DNA of 64,000 nt from CAIWMF01 sp964402065. Its GTDB lineage: Bacteria > Verrucomicrobiota > Verrucomicrobiia > Chthoniobacterales > UBA6821. The DNA is taken from NCBI GenBank assembly GCA_964402065.1, contig CAYOAN010000004.1, positions 124,001 to 188,000 on the forward strand, in the 5' to 3' direction. Below, in pieces: positions 8,649 to 17,722 of the stretch. The notes under the pieces are model-generated. The model saw nothing but the letters and a program-made list of their open reading frames with translations, made no database searches and was not told the DNA's origin. The translations under genes and the position numbers were made by a program. Numbering within the stretch: position 1 is the stretch's first letter; every line of letters begins with the position of its first letter.

Positions 8649-10766
8649 ATGAAAAAGTTGCTCCTCGCTATTTTTGCAATCTTCTTTGCAACCTTTGTTA
8701 AAGCCGCTTCACAAGGCGATCCCTTAGTAATTCCAACCATGTCCGCTTCAGTCGTTGGAGTGAGGGGAGGAGAGTCATTTGATGTGATCATCGAATTGAA
8801 AATCAAAGAGGGATGGCATACTTACTGGCAATATGCTGGAGATGCAGGCTTTCCTCCTGTAATGGCTTGGCAATTACCTCCTGACTGGACAGCTGGACCA
8901 CTTCTCTTTTCTTTACCGGAACAGTTTGCAGAGCCTGGCAACATGACAATTTATGGTTATGAACAACACGCTTTTTTAAAAAGCACGATTACCCCTTCAA
9001 AAAAAATTATCCCTAAAACACTTTTTTCTATTGAGGGAACGCTTTCCTGGTTAGCTTGTCGCGAAAGTTGTATTCCGGGAAACAGTCATCTTTCCTTGAT
9101 CTTATCGAGTGCTAACGCTGATGCTTTAACTATCGCCAACCCTGCTTATTTATCCCTCGATCACAAAATTGATTGGCCTGCATTAGGAGCGCCACCATTT
9201 TCTTTTTCATTAATGGAACAAGGAGATAATGAAATCATCTGTTTTGAAGGTCGTCAGGGAAACCACTATCAATTTTTTCCAGACCCATCGGCTGATGTCA
9301 AAGTTGAAAAAGTCATGCTAACAGAAAACGAGGGCCGTTATGTCGTTGTTGTTCCTTGGAAAAAAGGCATGTCTTTTCATGGGCTGCTAGTGGAAACAAA
9401 TAAAGAAGGAGGAAAACAGGGGTGGTGGATTTCTCCTCAACTAGCACACGCAGCTGCTTGTCCTGTGCCTGAAAAAGCCCATCTTCAGCCCATCCCTCCA
9501 TCATGGAAGGCTCTCTTGGTTGCTCTTTTCTTTGGGTTTTTGGGAGGAGTAATTTTAAATCTCATGCCATGTGTTTTGCCCGTGATTTCTTTGAAAGTTT
9601 TTGGCTTTATTGCACAGGCACGTGAGAGTCGACCTAAAATTTTCCGTCATGGCCTTGCCTTTATTGCTGGAATCTATGTTTGGTTTTTATCATTGGGTTT
9701 TTTAATTCTCATTCTCAAAGCATCGGGACGTGAAGTAACCTGGGCTTTCCAATTTCAAAACTCTCTCTTCTTGATTGTACTTAGCATTCTTGTTTTTCTT
9801 TTTGCGCTTAATCTCTTTGGCGTTTTTGAAATGGCCTTACCAGGCACTGCTTCCAACTCATTGGACCAGCTATCCTCCAAAGAAGGATACCTCGGCTCTT
9901 TTTTGCAGGGACTTTTTGCAACACTACTCGCAACTCCATGCACAGCTCCTTTTCTTGGAAGTGCGCTCGGTTTTGCTTTTACTCAATCGGGAGTAGTGAT
10001 CATGGTCATTTTTATTGCGATTGCAACAGGTATGGCCTTTCCATTTTTCTTTCTCTCTCTTAATCCAACTTGGGTCAAGTGGGTGCCTCGCCGTGGGGCT
10101 TGGATGGAGCATCTGAAGCACTTTATGGGCTTTCCTCTCATCGCAACAAATATTTGGCTGCTGGGAGTTCTTGGAAAACAGCATGGAACTAATGGCGTTC
10201 TCACAATGCTCCTGCTCTTATTGCTATTAACAATCAGTGCTTGGATTTATGGCGTCTTCTGTGCTGCTCAAAAAGAAATTCGCTGGGGATCGATCATCCT
10301 TAGCAGTTCGCTGGCGCTATGTTCGTTTTGGATATTGGCTCCCAAAATTCTTGCTTCCGTTGGCAACATATCTTCCTCTTCTGAAAGACAGGCATCAGCG
10401 CCCTTCTCCGCAGCAGGTGAGGAAATTCAATGGATTCCTTACTCTGCTACTCGACTTTCAGAATTGCGCAACGAAGGAAAATCTGTGTTTCTGGACTTCA
10501 CAGCAGCGTGGTGTTTGACCTGTCAATTCAACGAGCGTACAGCCATCAATACGCCAGCTGTTAGAACACTTTTGCGCGAACACCATATTGTTCCCATGAA
10601 AGCAGACTGGACTAATGCCAATCCAGAAATCACAGCAGCTTTACGCCAATTTCATCGCGTTGGAATTCCTTATTATGTCTACTACCCACCGGGTAAAGAG
10701 AGTCAACCCATAGAATTTTCAGAGCTCCTTTTTGAAAACGCGCTTATTAAAGCTTTCTCAAAATGA
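8649..10766 (+). CDS. DsbD/ScsB-like thiol:disulfide interchange protein
   Basis: The protein (705 residues) likely carries electrons from cytoplasmic thioredoxin across the inner membrane to reduce periplasmic disulfides. A signal peptide is followed by a periplasmic domain with a CRESC cysteine pair near residue 136, of the ScsB/DsbD alpha type. A multi-helix domain (about 287-577) holds the two essential cysteines in LMPCVLP (near 307) and ATPCTAP (near 430). A C-terminal thioredoxin domain has WCLTC near residue 621. All three redox modules are intact. ATG 8649 (MKKLLLAIFAI) is chosen over an in-frame TTG 18 bases earlier because it opens the signal peptide. Confidence 0.9.
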   Translation: MKKLLLAIFAIFFATFVKAASQGDPLVIPTMSASVVGVRGGESFDVIIELKIKEGWHTYWQYAGDAGFPPVMAWQLPPDWTAGPLLFSLPEQFAEPGNMTIYGYEQHAFLKSTITPSKKIIPKTLFSIEGTLSWLACRESCIPGNSHLSLILSSANADALTIANPAYLSLDHKIDWPALGAPPFSFSLMEQGDNEIICFEGRQGNHYQFFPDPSADVKVEKVMLTENEGRYVVVVPWKKGMSFHGLLVETNKEGGKQGWWISPQLAHAAACPVPEKAHLQPIPPSWKALLVALFFGFLGGVILNLMPCVLPVISLKVFGFIAQARESRPKIFRHGLAFIAGIYVWFLSLGFLILILKASGREVTWAFQFQNSLFLIVLSILVFLFALNLFGVFEMALPGTASNSLDQLSSKEGYLGSFLQGLFATLLATPCTAPFLGSALGFAFTQSGVVIMVIFIAIATGMAFPFFFLSLNPTWVKWVPRRGAWMEHLKHFMGFPLIATNIWLLGVLGKQHGTNGVLTMLLLLLLLTISAWIYGVFCAAQKEIRWGSIILSSSLALCSFWILAPKILASVGNISSSSERQASAPFSAAGEEIQWIPYSATRLSELRNEGKSVFLDFTAAWCLTCQFNERTAINTPAVRTLLREHHIVPMKADWTNANPEITAALRQFHRVGIPYYVYYPPGKESQPIEFSELLFENALIKAFSK

Positions 10767-11149
10767 AGGTAATTTTGCTTCTTCAAGTTTGTTTTCTTAC
10801 AACAACATGGGAAAGATCTTGAAAAAAAACCTCTTTTTTTTCTGAAAAATAATTTTCAATCCTGCTCCACTTCTGCACTGTTGCTTGCTTTAAAACGCCT
10901 CGAAGAGGATATTGCTTTTTGCAGGAGCTCAGTAAAAGAGGGGAGAGAACCATCAAAAAAAGTTTCTTTTGCTACAATGTTAAGTCCTTTTACTTTTAGA
11001 AAAAATACCAACACTTGCTGGAAAAATTTATCACCACGCTCTACAGCAACGACGTTATTTTTTACCAAGAAAAAAATGATCAGGCTTGCTAATCGTTACC
11101 TTCCTATTTGATGATCGTTTACAAATTCGTTGCGTAAAAATTTAAATCT
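10767..11149. other. Gene-poor gap with one doubtful small reading frame
   Basis: This 383-base stretch has no gene I can support. It holds A- and T-rich runs near 10819-10842. A 70-codon frame on the minus strand (10856-11068, TTG start, containing FTELLQKAISSS) has protein-like composition but no recognisable family or ribosome-binding site. It could be a remnant. The 3' end of the gap should hold the ppk2 promoter, but no clear boxes stand out. Confidence 0.4.
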
Positions 11150-11875
11150 ATGTCCAAAAAATTCCTCAACCTTGATGACCTTGATCAAGATCGTTCCATT
11201 AGCAAAGAGACTTACCTGCAAGAGTTGAAAAAATATCATCTCCATTTGTTACGTTTACAAATGAAGCTGAAAGAGAGCAAACGTTCAGTGGTTATTGTTG
11301 TAGAAGGCCCTGATGCTGCAGGTAAGGGAGGAGCCATTAAACGCATAACAGAGCCGCTTGATCCGCGCTTAGTTCGAGTCTACTCCATTGTAAAACCGAC
11401 AACAGAAGAGTTTGCTCATCATTACCTCTGGCGTTTTTGGAATAAACTTCCTCCCCAGGGACAGCTCGCCATCTTTGACCGCTCCTGGTATGGACGTATT
11501 TTAGTGGAACGTGTCGAAAAATTTGCAACTCCTAAAGAGTGGAAACAAGCTTATCAAGAAATCAATGACTTTGAAAAAACGCTCATTGATAACGGAACGA
11601 TCATGATCAAAATTTTCATGATGATTACCAAAAAAGAGCAACTCCGACGTTTTAAAGAACGTCAAGCAGAGCCACTCAAGCACTGGAAAATTAATGAAGA
11701 AGATTGGCGTAATCGCCGTAAATGGAAACTTCACAATGAAGCTGCAGCCGTCATGTTTCAAAAAACTTCCACTAAAATAGCACCCTGGACAATCATTCCG
11801 GCAAATTACAAATGGTACGCACGTGTAAATTTTGCAAAAACGGTTTATGACACAATTGCTAAAGAACTTGATTAA
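11150..11875 (+). CDS. ppk2: Polyphosphate kinase 2 family protein
   Basis: PPK2 enzymes transfer phosphate between polyphosphate and nucleotides, usually making ATP or GTP from the diphosphate, or ADP from AMP, in the cytoplasm. The 241-residue protein is a single PPK2 domain. Walker A is EGPDAAGKGG (52-61), Walker B is FDRSWYGR with Asp110, and the lid region contains RRFKERQAEPLKHWK. Length and order match one-domain class I/III enzymes; which nucleotide it prefers cannot be read from the sequence. Seven bases separate it from the next gene, so they are probably cotranscribed. A polyphosphate-type glucokinase is encoded at 57.9 kb. Confidence 0.93.
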   Translation: MSKKFLNLDDLDQDRSISKETYLQELKKYHLHLLRLQMKLKESKRSVVIVVEGPDAAGKGGAIKRITEPLDPRLVRVYSIVKPTTEEFAHHYLWRFWNKLPPQGQLAIFDRSWYGRILVERVEKFATPKEWKQAYQEINDFEKTLIDNGTIMIKIFMMITKKEQLRRFKERQAEPLKHWKINEEDWRNRRKWKLHNEAAAVMFQKTSTKIAPWTIIPANYKWYARVNFAKTVYDTIAKELD

Positions 11876-11882
11876 ATAGCAT

Positions 11883-12356
11883 ATGTTTTTCAAAAGGCTT
11901 ATTCATGCTTCATGGCCAACATGGCGTCATTTTTTTCAACAATGCTTGCTCTTTTCCGTTGCCATGCTCGGAATGGTCTGGTTGAAAAAAGGATTTAGCT
12001 ATGACGCCACAACAACCTTATTAGAAGGAGCTCTGCTCTTCGGCTTTTTCAGTGGAGCTTGTTATACCTTGATCCTCACAACAGAAATAAAACTTTTTGT
12101 AGAGCGGATTGGTTTCTTTAATGTCTTCCTCAATGCCTCATTGCTGTATCTGGTTTCTAAAATATTGCCGACTTTTCAAATCGATCGCTTTTCCACAGCA
12201 TTTTGGGGTGGAGTTATTATCAATGTTATTACTTGGGCTATCAGTGCGACTTCTATTTTTGCTCCAGCCATCATTAAGAAAAACCCTTCTGACCTTAAGC
12301 AAGCTCGCGCTAAAGTCATCGGAACGCGTACCATGCCTTCAAATGAGGAGCAATAA
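11883..12356 (+). CDS. Membrane protein, phage-holin-4/YvlD-like
   Basis: The 157-residue protein has about four membrane helices. The segment around residues 78-120 (FFNVFLNASLLYLVSKILP, then FWGGVIINVITWAIS) has the spacing of the PF04020 (YvlD, phage_holin_4_2) family: helix, LP.F, then GA.I helix. The basic C-terminus is cytoplasmic in that model. The function of the family is unknown and the name does not imply phage origin. It follows ppk2 by seven bases. Confidence 0.6.
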   Translation: MFFKRLIHASWPTWRHFFQQCLLFSVAMLGMVWLKKGFSYDATTTLLEGALLFGFFSGACYTLILTTEIKLFVERIGFFNVFLNASLLYLVSKILPTFQIDRFSTAFWGGVIINVITWAISATSIFAPAIIKKNPSDLKQARAKVIGTRTMPSNEEQ

Positions 12357-12410
12357 GTTTCATCATAAAACAATATTGCAATTTATAATTTCAAGATTTA
12401 GAAAACCATT

Positions 12411-12857
12411 ATGAAAATCACAACACGTCTCTTTGCCTTTTTTTTAGGATTAGCTTGCCTCACTGCCTCTCTTTCTGCTGCAGATCTCTGGATGACCGAT
12501 TATCAAGCAGCACTTAAACAGGCATCGAAAGAACATAAAATGGTCCTTCTTGATTTTACAGGAAGTGATTGGTGCCCTTGGTGCATCAGGTTAGATCAAG
12601 AGCTCTTTGCTCAAAAAGCTTTTAAGGATTATGCTGAAAAAAATTTAGTTCTTGTTCTTGTTGACTTCCCTCGTGGAAAAAAGGCATCGGAGCAATCAGA
12701 GGCGCTTAAAAAACAAAATAATAATCTCCAAGATCAATTTAAAATTGAAGGCTATCCGACTATCATTTTATTGGATTCACAAGGCAAGAAAATCAAGAGC
12801 TCAAATTACCTTTCTGGAGGGCCTGACTCTTTTATTAAGTGGGTAGGAAAAAAGTAG
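12411..12857 (+). CDS. Exported thioredoxin-fold protein
   Basis: The 148-residue protein has a signal peptide (about 1-23, ending SAA) and a thioredoxin-like domain with the redox motif WCPWC near residue 57 and the cis-proline region GYPTIILLD near residue 117. It belongs to the DUF953/thioredoxin_7-like group, which act as periplasmic disulfide reductases. The nearby DsbD-like transporter is a plausible electron donor; that pairing is inference. It follows the PPK2 and membrane-protein genes by 54 bases. Confidence 0.85.
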   Translation: MKITTRLFAFFLGLACLTASLSAADLWMTDYQAALKQASKEHKMVLLDFTGSDWCPWCIRLDQELFAQKAFKDYAEKNLVLVLVDFPRGKKASEQSEALKKQNNNLQDQFKIEGYPTIILLDSQGKKIKSSNYLSGGPDSFIKWVGKK

Positions 12858-12883
12858 TAGCCTCTAAGTTTTGATACGCCTTA

Positions 12884-13432
12884 CTATTTGCCCTGCCAGG
12901 TAACAGCTCCTATCTTTGTCCAAACAACAGAGCCTTCTGAGGGAAGAAGCGTTTCTTGCTGCAGCCCTTCGCGAATCGCTTTTCGGAGGCCCTTAGAATC
13001 AAGATTTCGTGCTGAGGCATCTAGCAGGAGCTGTGTAAGGCGTATTCTTTTTGGAGCAACATTGTCGATAGGTGGTTGTTCTGGAGCGAGGACTTCATAG
13101 TGAAAGAAAAGATACTTTCCTTGATAACGTGGATCAGAAGAAAGGGACTGGAGTGTTAAGATCTTGAGGTCATCAACACGTGAAATCCAACCCTCAAACT
13201 CCCAAGGATTTTTTTCATTCTTATCTTTATCACAACAACTCACGCGATAGCGCAGATTGCTTACAGGAATCACCCTTGTTTCAAAAACTTTTCCATTTTT
13301 GTCTTGAGCCGTCCAGATACCAACAAGAGCAGTGTTAATTTGACTTGCAGGTTGGCTTGGGGCGTGATCGTAGAGACAACCAGAAAAGAGGAATAAAGCT
13401 ACTGCAAAAAGAAAAGCGAAAAAATATTTCAT
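12884..13432 (-). CDS. Lipoprotein of unknown function
   Basis: The 182-residue protein has a lipoprotein signal with lipobox LFSGC (Cys19), so it is predicted to be anchored in a membrane. The mature part begins with a proline- and serine-containing linker and continues with a beta-rich region (VGIWTAQDKNGKVFETRVIP) that has the feel of a small lipocalin-like or META-like domain, but I cannot assign it to a family. It converges with the thioredoxin-fold gene. Confidence 0.75.
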   Translation of the reverse strand: MKYFFAFLFAVALFLFSGCLYDHAPSQPASQINTALVGIWTAQDKNGKVFETRVIPVSNLRYRVSCCDKDKNEKNPWEFEGWISRVDDLKILTLQSLSSDPRYQGKYLFFHYEVLAPEQPPIDNVAPKRIRLTQLLLDASARNLDSKGLRKAIREGLQQETLLPSEGSVVWTKIGAVTWQGK

Positions 13433-13873
13433 GAGAGTCGAGCCTAGCTAACTCTCTTTGAAACTTCAAACATTCAAACTTTTTAACCTAAAAACGTGAC
13501 TGAAAAGAAGCAAGGTTGCGCAAGAAGTCTAATTTAAATACACGGTTCGTGAGGTCTTAGAATAACCAGGCTGAAACAGATGATATCGCATAAAAATTTT
13601 TATTTCCATTCACGTTTTGAGGTTTATATGCCTATTTCTAAATGGAGAGTCATGACCTGCAAAGCCTCTTGCTTTCCCATTTGGCGTGATAGTCCCATGA
13701 GTTGCAAAGCGTTTGCTTTATGAAGAATTCCAAGCTTCAATTGCAATCTCATTCTTTTTTAATAAAGAATTTTTTTAGAAGAACTAATTTTTGCCTGTAA
13801 CCTCCAGACTAGAACCTGTAACCTTAACGCCTTCCGAAAAAATCATTTTCCGGATAAGCTCTAAATTTATTAT
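13433..13873. promoter_or_regulatory. Long leader and promoter region of glmS
   Basis: These 441 bases separate the divergent lipoprotein gene from glmS. They contain a 25-base imperfect direct repeat (13651-13675 and 13696-13720, both with TGCAAAGC and a TTGCTTT core) and a periodic element at 13794-13827. No glmS ribozyme core is recognisable. A CTTCAAA-type tract lies near 13463-13490. Regulation is inferred from the length and repeats only. Confidence 0.4.
13794..13827 (+). repeat. CCTGTAR-type heptad leader repeat before glmS
   Basis: The sequence splits into 7-base units CCTGTAA, CCTCCAG, ACTAGAA, CCTGTAA, CCTTAAC. Near-identical elements precede lysC (33000-33030) and, on the minus strand, the permease gene at 21506. 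Here it ends about 46 bases before the glmS start. Confidence 0.6.
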
Positions 13874-15724
13874 ATGTGTGGAATTGTTGGATATGTTGGA
13901 CCAAAAGAAGCTGTGCCAATTTTTTTAGAAGGATTAAGTAGGTTGGAATATCGTGGCTATGACTCTTCAGGAATGGCAACTATTGAAAATGGAACGCTTT
14001 CTATTCGAAAAACGCCAGGGCGCATTGATAACTTGCGTCAGTTGGTCAGAAAACAGCCGATTGGAGGACATATTGGAATTAGCCACACTCGCTGGGCTAC
14101 GCATGGAAAAGTTACAGAAGCTAATGCACATCCTCATTTGGATGCCTCTGGAAAACTTGCCTTGGTTCACAATGGTGTCATTGAAAACTATGCAACGCTC
14201 CGAGCTCAATTAAAAGAAAAGGGCCATGTTTTTCACACAGAAACAGACACAGAAGTTCTAGCTCATTTAATTGGTGATGAATTTGATCTTGCTACTGAAA
14301 AAAACGAGCAAAGTTTTGTCACTGCCTTGCGTGCTGCTTTGCAGTTGGTTAAAGGAACCTACGGGCTGGCCCTCATTCATGCAGATCTTCCAAATGTGCT
14401 TATTGGAGCTCGACGCGGAAGTCCTTTAGTTCTTGGAATTGGAAATGGAGAGCATTTTCTTGCAAGTGATGTGAGTGCTATCGTGGCTCATACGCGCGAT
14501 GTTGTTTATCTCAAAGAAAATGAAATTGTTTCTTTAACGGCAGAAAGTTTTACCATCTCTACCCTTGAAGGAAATGGCGCGCATTATAATGTAACCACAG
14601 TTGAAGGAATCGACGAAGAGAACGACAAAGGGGACTATCCTCATTACATGTTGAAAGAAATTTTTGAGCAAACACGCACCATTCAAGATGCCATGCGAGG
14701 CCGGCTTTCAATTGATGAAGCAACTGCAAAACTTGGTGGCTTGGAAATGTCGAATGCAGAACTGCGTAGCGTTGAGAGAATTGTCCTCACTGGCTGCGGA
14801 ACAGCCATGCATGCAGCCATGGTAGGAGAGTACCTGATTGAATCGTTAGCTCAAATCCCTACTGAATGTGAATTTGCTAGTGAATTTCGCTATCGCAATT
14901 TGCCCATGGCAAAAGACACATTAGTTTTTGCACTGAGTCAAAGTGGAGAAACTGCTGATACCTTAGCTGCTTTACGGGAAAGCCAACGCAAGGGCCACCG
15001 CACATTAGGAATTTGTAATAATGTTGCCAGCACAATTGCACGTGAAAGTAACGGCGGTGTTTACATGCATGCTGGCCCTGAAATTGGTGTCGCAGCAACC
15101 AAGAGTTTTACTTCACAAGTAATGGTATTGACCTTAATTGCACTCTTGCTTGGACGTATTCGCAACCTCTCAAGCTCTGAAGGAAGTCAAATCATTCAGG
15201 AACTAGAAGCTCTCCCAGAAAAAATTGCAGCAACATTGCGGCTTAATGACAAGATCGCAGCAATAGCTCAGCGTTATGCTCAAGCTTCAGTAATGCTGTT
15301 CATGGGACGCCAATACAATTATCCCGTTGCTATTGAAGGAGCGCTTAAACTCAAAGAAATTAGTTATATTGCTGCGAGCGGCCACCCTAGTGCTGAGTTA
15401 AAACATGGCGTCATTGCACTTGTTAATGAAGAGACCCCTTCCATTTTCATTGCACCTCATGATGGTGTTTACACAAAAAATTTAAGCAGTATTCAAGAGG
15501 TCCGTGCACGAAGTGGACCTGTTATTGCTATCGGGACAGAAGGGCATTCCGAAGAACTAGAACAAATCTGCAATGATGTTATCCTCATTCCTAAAGCGCC
15601 AGATTATCTGACTCCAATTTTATCAGTCATTCCGCTCCAACTCTTCGCTTATCACGTGGCCGTAGCACGCGGCTGTGATGTTGATAAACCAAGAAACCTT
15701 GCTAAGAGCGTTACTGTTGAATAA
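13874..15724 (+). CDS. glmS: Glutamine-fructose-6-phosphate aminotransferase (isomerizing)
   Basis: GlmS makes glucosamine-6-phosphate from fructose-6-phosphate and glutamine, the entry to peptidoglycan and LPS amino sugars. The mature N-terminus MCGIVGYVG supplies Cys2 as the nucleophile of the glutaminase domain (to about residue 240). Two SIS sugar-isomerase domains follow, with TGCGTAMHAAMVGEY and ALSQSGETADTLAAL in the first. The end DKPRNLAKSVTVE is the canonical terminus. The 616-residue length is normal. The upstream region is unusually long and contains repeats. Confidence 0.97.
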   Translation: MCGIVGYVGPKEAVPIFLEGLSRLEYRGYDSSGMATIENGTLSIRKTPGRIDNLRQLVRKQPIGGHIGISHTRWATHGKVTEANAHPHLDASGKLALVHNGVIENYATLRAQLKEKGHVFHTETDTEVLAHLIGDEFDLATEKNEQSFVTALRAALQLVKGTYGLALIHADLPNVLIGARRGSPLVLGIGNGEHFLASDVSAIVAHTRDVVYLKENEIVSLTAESFTISTLEGNGAHYNVTTVEGIDEENDKGDYPHYMLKEIFEQTRTIQDAMRGRLSIDEATAKLGGLEMSNAELRSVERIVLTGCGTAMHAAMVGEYLIESLAQIPTECEFASEFRYRNLPMAKDTLVFALSQSGETADTLAALRESQRKGHRTLGICNNVASTIARESNGGVYMHAGPEIGVAATKSFTSQVMVLTLIALLLGRIRNLSSSEGSQIIQELEALPEKIAATLRLNDKIAAIAQRYAQASVMLFMGRQYNYPVAIEGALKLKEISYIAASGHPSAELKHGVIALVNEETPSIFIAPHDGVYTKNLSSIQEVRARSGPVIAIGTEGHSEELEQICNDVILIPKAPDYLTPILSVIPLQLFAYHVAVARGCDVDKPRNLAKSVTVE

Positions 15725-15872
15725 AGAAAACTATTCACAGTCGTGAAGAGAGAAGCATCTCTTTCATAACATGAGATGATTTTTAGAAAGCGGTATCAAA
15801 ATTTATTGTGACTAACTTTAAAAACAAAACTTAGCTCCATCTTTTTTCATCCGCTTCACCATTTTTATCCTC

Positions 15873-16871
15873 ATGAATCCTTCGTCTTTTCATCTTTCTC
15901 GCCGTCCTCGTCGAAACCGCTCTATGTCTAGTGTTCGTGCACTAGTACAAGAAACAAAATTGCATCGCGAAGATCTCATTCAGCCTCTTTTCTTCTATGA
16001 AGGAAGTGGAAATCCTGAAGCGATTCATTCTATGCCAGGCATGCTCCGTCATACAATTGCTTCTCTGGTTGAGGAATGTCGTCTTCTTGTTGATCTCGGA
16101 ATGACAGCAGTAGCGCTCTTTCCTTCGATTGATCCTTCTTGCAAAACTCCCGATGGATCTCATGCAGTCAGTCCAAAAAATATTCTCTACCGAGCTATTC
16201 GTGAAATCAAAACAGCTTGCCCTACACTAGCTATTATTGCCGATGTTGCTATGGACCCATACACGAGCCACGGTCATGATGGTTTGTTAAATAAAAAAGG
16301 GGATGTCGACAATGATCTCACGGTAACTTTATTAGCTCAATTAGCAGTCGCAGAGGCAGAAGCTGGCGCAGATATTGTTGCTCCTTCAGATATGATGGAT
16401 GGCCGTGTGAAAGCAATTCGCCAAGCATTAGATCAAGCAACGTTCACTGAAACTAGCATTATGGCCTATTCGGCAAAGTACGCTTCTGCTTTTTATGGCC
16501 CATTCCGAGATGCGGTGGGGAGTTCAAAAAAAACTTATCTTGATAAACGCACTTACCAGATGAATCCAGCAAATGTGCGTGAAGCATTGCTCGAAGTAGC
16601 CTTAGATGAGGAGGAAGGGGCTGATATTCTCATGGTCAAACCAGCAGGTCCTTATCTTGATGTGATTCGTGCTGTTAGAGAACAAACATTTCTTCCTATT
16701 GCAGCTTATCAAGTTTCTGGTGAATATGCTCAAATTTGCGCTGCAGCTCAGCTTGGGTGGCTTGATCGTAAAGCAGCAAGAGATGAATCATTATTAGCGA
16801 TTAAGCGAGCAGGGGCTGATATGATTTTAAGCTATTTTTCAGGAGAGCTCTTAAGAGAATGGAAATCATGA
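15873..16871 (+). CDS. hemB: Delta-aminolevulinic acid dehydratase (porphobilinogen synthase)
   Basis: HemB condenses two 5-aminolevulinate molecules to porphobilinogen in haem synthesis. The 332 residues show the two Schiff-base lysines in YSAKYASAFYGPFRDA and DILMVKPAGPYLD, and the metal-site region MDPYTSHGHDG. The metal-site sequence looks like the Mg-type rather than the three-cysteine Zn-type. ATG 15873 begins MNPSSFHLSRRPRRNR, and RPRR is a common family start. The stop overlaps the nadC start in an ATGA, so the two are coupled. Confidence 0.96.
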   Translation: MNPSSFHLSRRPRRNRSMSSVRALVQETKLHREDLIQPLFFYEGSGNPEAIHSMPGMLRHTIASLVEECRLLVDLGMTAVALFPSIDPSCKTPDGSHAVSPKNILYRAIREIKTACPTLAIIADVAMDPYTSHGHDGLLNKKGDVDNDLTVTLLAQLAVAEAEAGADIVAPSDMMDGRVKAIRQALDQATFTETSIMAYSAKYASAFYGPFRDAVGSSKKTYLDKRTYQMNPANVREALLEVALDEEEGADILMVKPAGPYLDVIRAVREQTFLPIAAYQVSGEYAQICAAAQLGWLDRKAARDESLLAIKRAGADMILSYFSGELLREWKS

Positions 16872-17722
16872 ATTCAACAACGTTATCCCTGATTAGAGCA
16901 GCCCTATCAGAGGATTTAGCAACTGGCGACATCACCTCCCAGTCTTTTATTGCCAAAGACTCACAAAGCCGAGCTCGCATCATTACGCGAAAACCAGCCG
17001 TTGCTGCCGGTTTATCTATCGCTCAAGAAGTCTTTTTTCAAGTTGATCCTCACTTGAAAGTCACCCTGCTAGCAAGAGAAGGAGAGCTTCTAGCAGCAGG
17101 AGCAGCTTTGTTAGAAATTCACGGAGCTACGCAATCGCTACTTTCAGCCGAACGAGTTGCCCTCAACTTCTTAGGTCGCTTGATGGGCATTGCGACGCTC
17201 ACACGATCTTATGTTGATGCTGTTGCTGGAACCGGTGTGACAATTTTAGATACTCGAAAAATGACACCGGGCTGGCGTTTGTTAGAAAAGGAAGCAGTCA
17301 AACTCGGTGGAGGAAAAAATCATCGCATTGGACTCTTCGATGCTGTCTTGATCAAAGACAATCATCTTGCTGCCCTTGGTAGTGAGCAAAAAAAAATTCT
17401 TCCAGAAAAAATGAGGGAACTTCGCGAAAAACATCCTTCATTAAAAATTGAAATTGAAGCAGACACCTTAGAACAGGTTTCCTTTTTTTTAACTATCAAA
17501 GAAGTAGATGTTATTCTTTTGGATAACATGAGCCTTGAAAAAATGCGACATGCTGTTGATTTAAAAAATCAAACATCTCCCACAGTGAGACTAGAAGCTA
17601 GTGGAGGGATTACATTAGAAAATATTCGAGCTATTGCAGAGACGGGTGTTGATGAAATTTCATTAGGAGCATTAACTCACTCTGCTAGTTGGGCAGATCT
17701 GTCATTAGAAATGAATCCATGA
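16868..17722 (+). CDS. nadC: Nicotinate-nucleotide pyrophosphorylase (carboxylating)
   Basis: NadC makes nicotinate mononucleotide from quinolinate and PRPP with loss of CO2. Recognisable parts are LSAERVALNFLGRLMGIAT near residue 97, LDTRKMTPGWR near 127, and EIEADTLEQV and LEASGGITLENI in the C-terminal barrel. I prefer ATG 16868, which forms an ATGA overlap with the hemB stop; an in-frame ATG nine bases upstream is possible. It overlaps birA in the same manner at its own end. Confidence 0.95.
   Translation: MNSTTLSLIRAALSEDLATGDITSQSFIAKDSQSRARIITRKPAVAAGLSIAQEVFFQVDPHLKVTLLAREGELLAAGAALLEIHGATQSLLSAERVALNFLGRLMGIATLTRSYVDAVAGTGVTILDTRKMTPGWRLLEKEAVKLGGGKNHRIGLFDAVLIKDNHLAALGSEQKKILPEKMRELREKHPSLKIEIEADTLEQVSFFLTIKEVDVILLDNMSLEKMRHAVDLKNQTSPTVRLEASGGITLENIRAIAETGVDEISLGALTHSASWADLSLEMNP

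Noticed and set aside
10856..11068. A 70-codon minus-strand gene with a TTG start
   Set aside because: No ribosome-binding site, family resemblance or conserved neighbour; kept only as a remark on the gap.
13433..13873. Possible glmS ribozyme in the long glmS leader
   Set aside because: The conserved core of the ribozyme was not found, and the repeats present do not fold into its double-pseudoknot pattern by eye.
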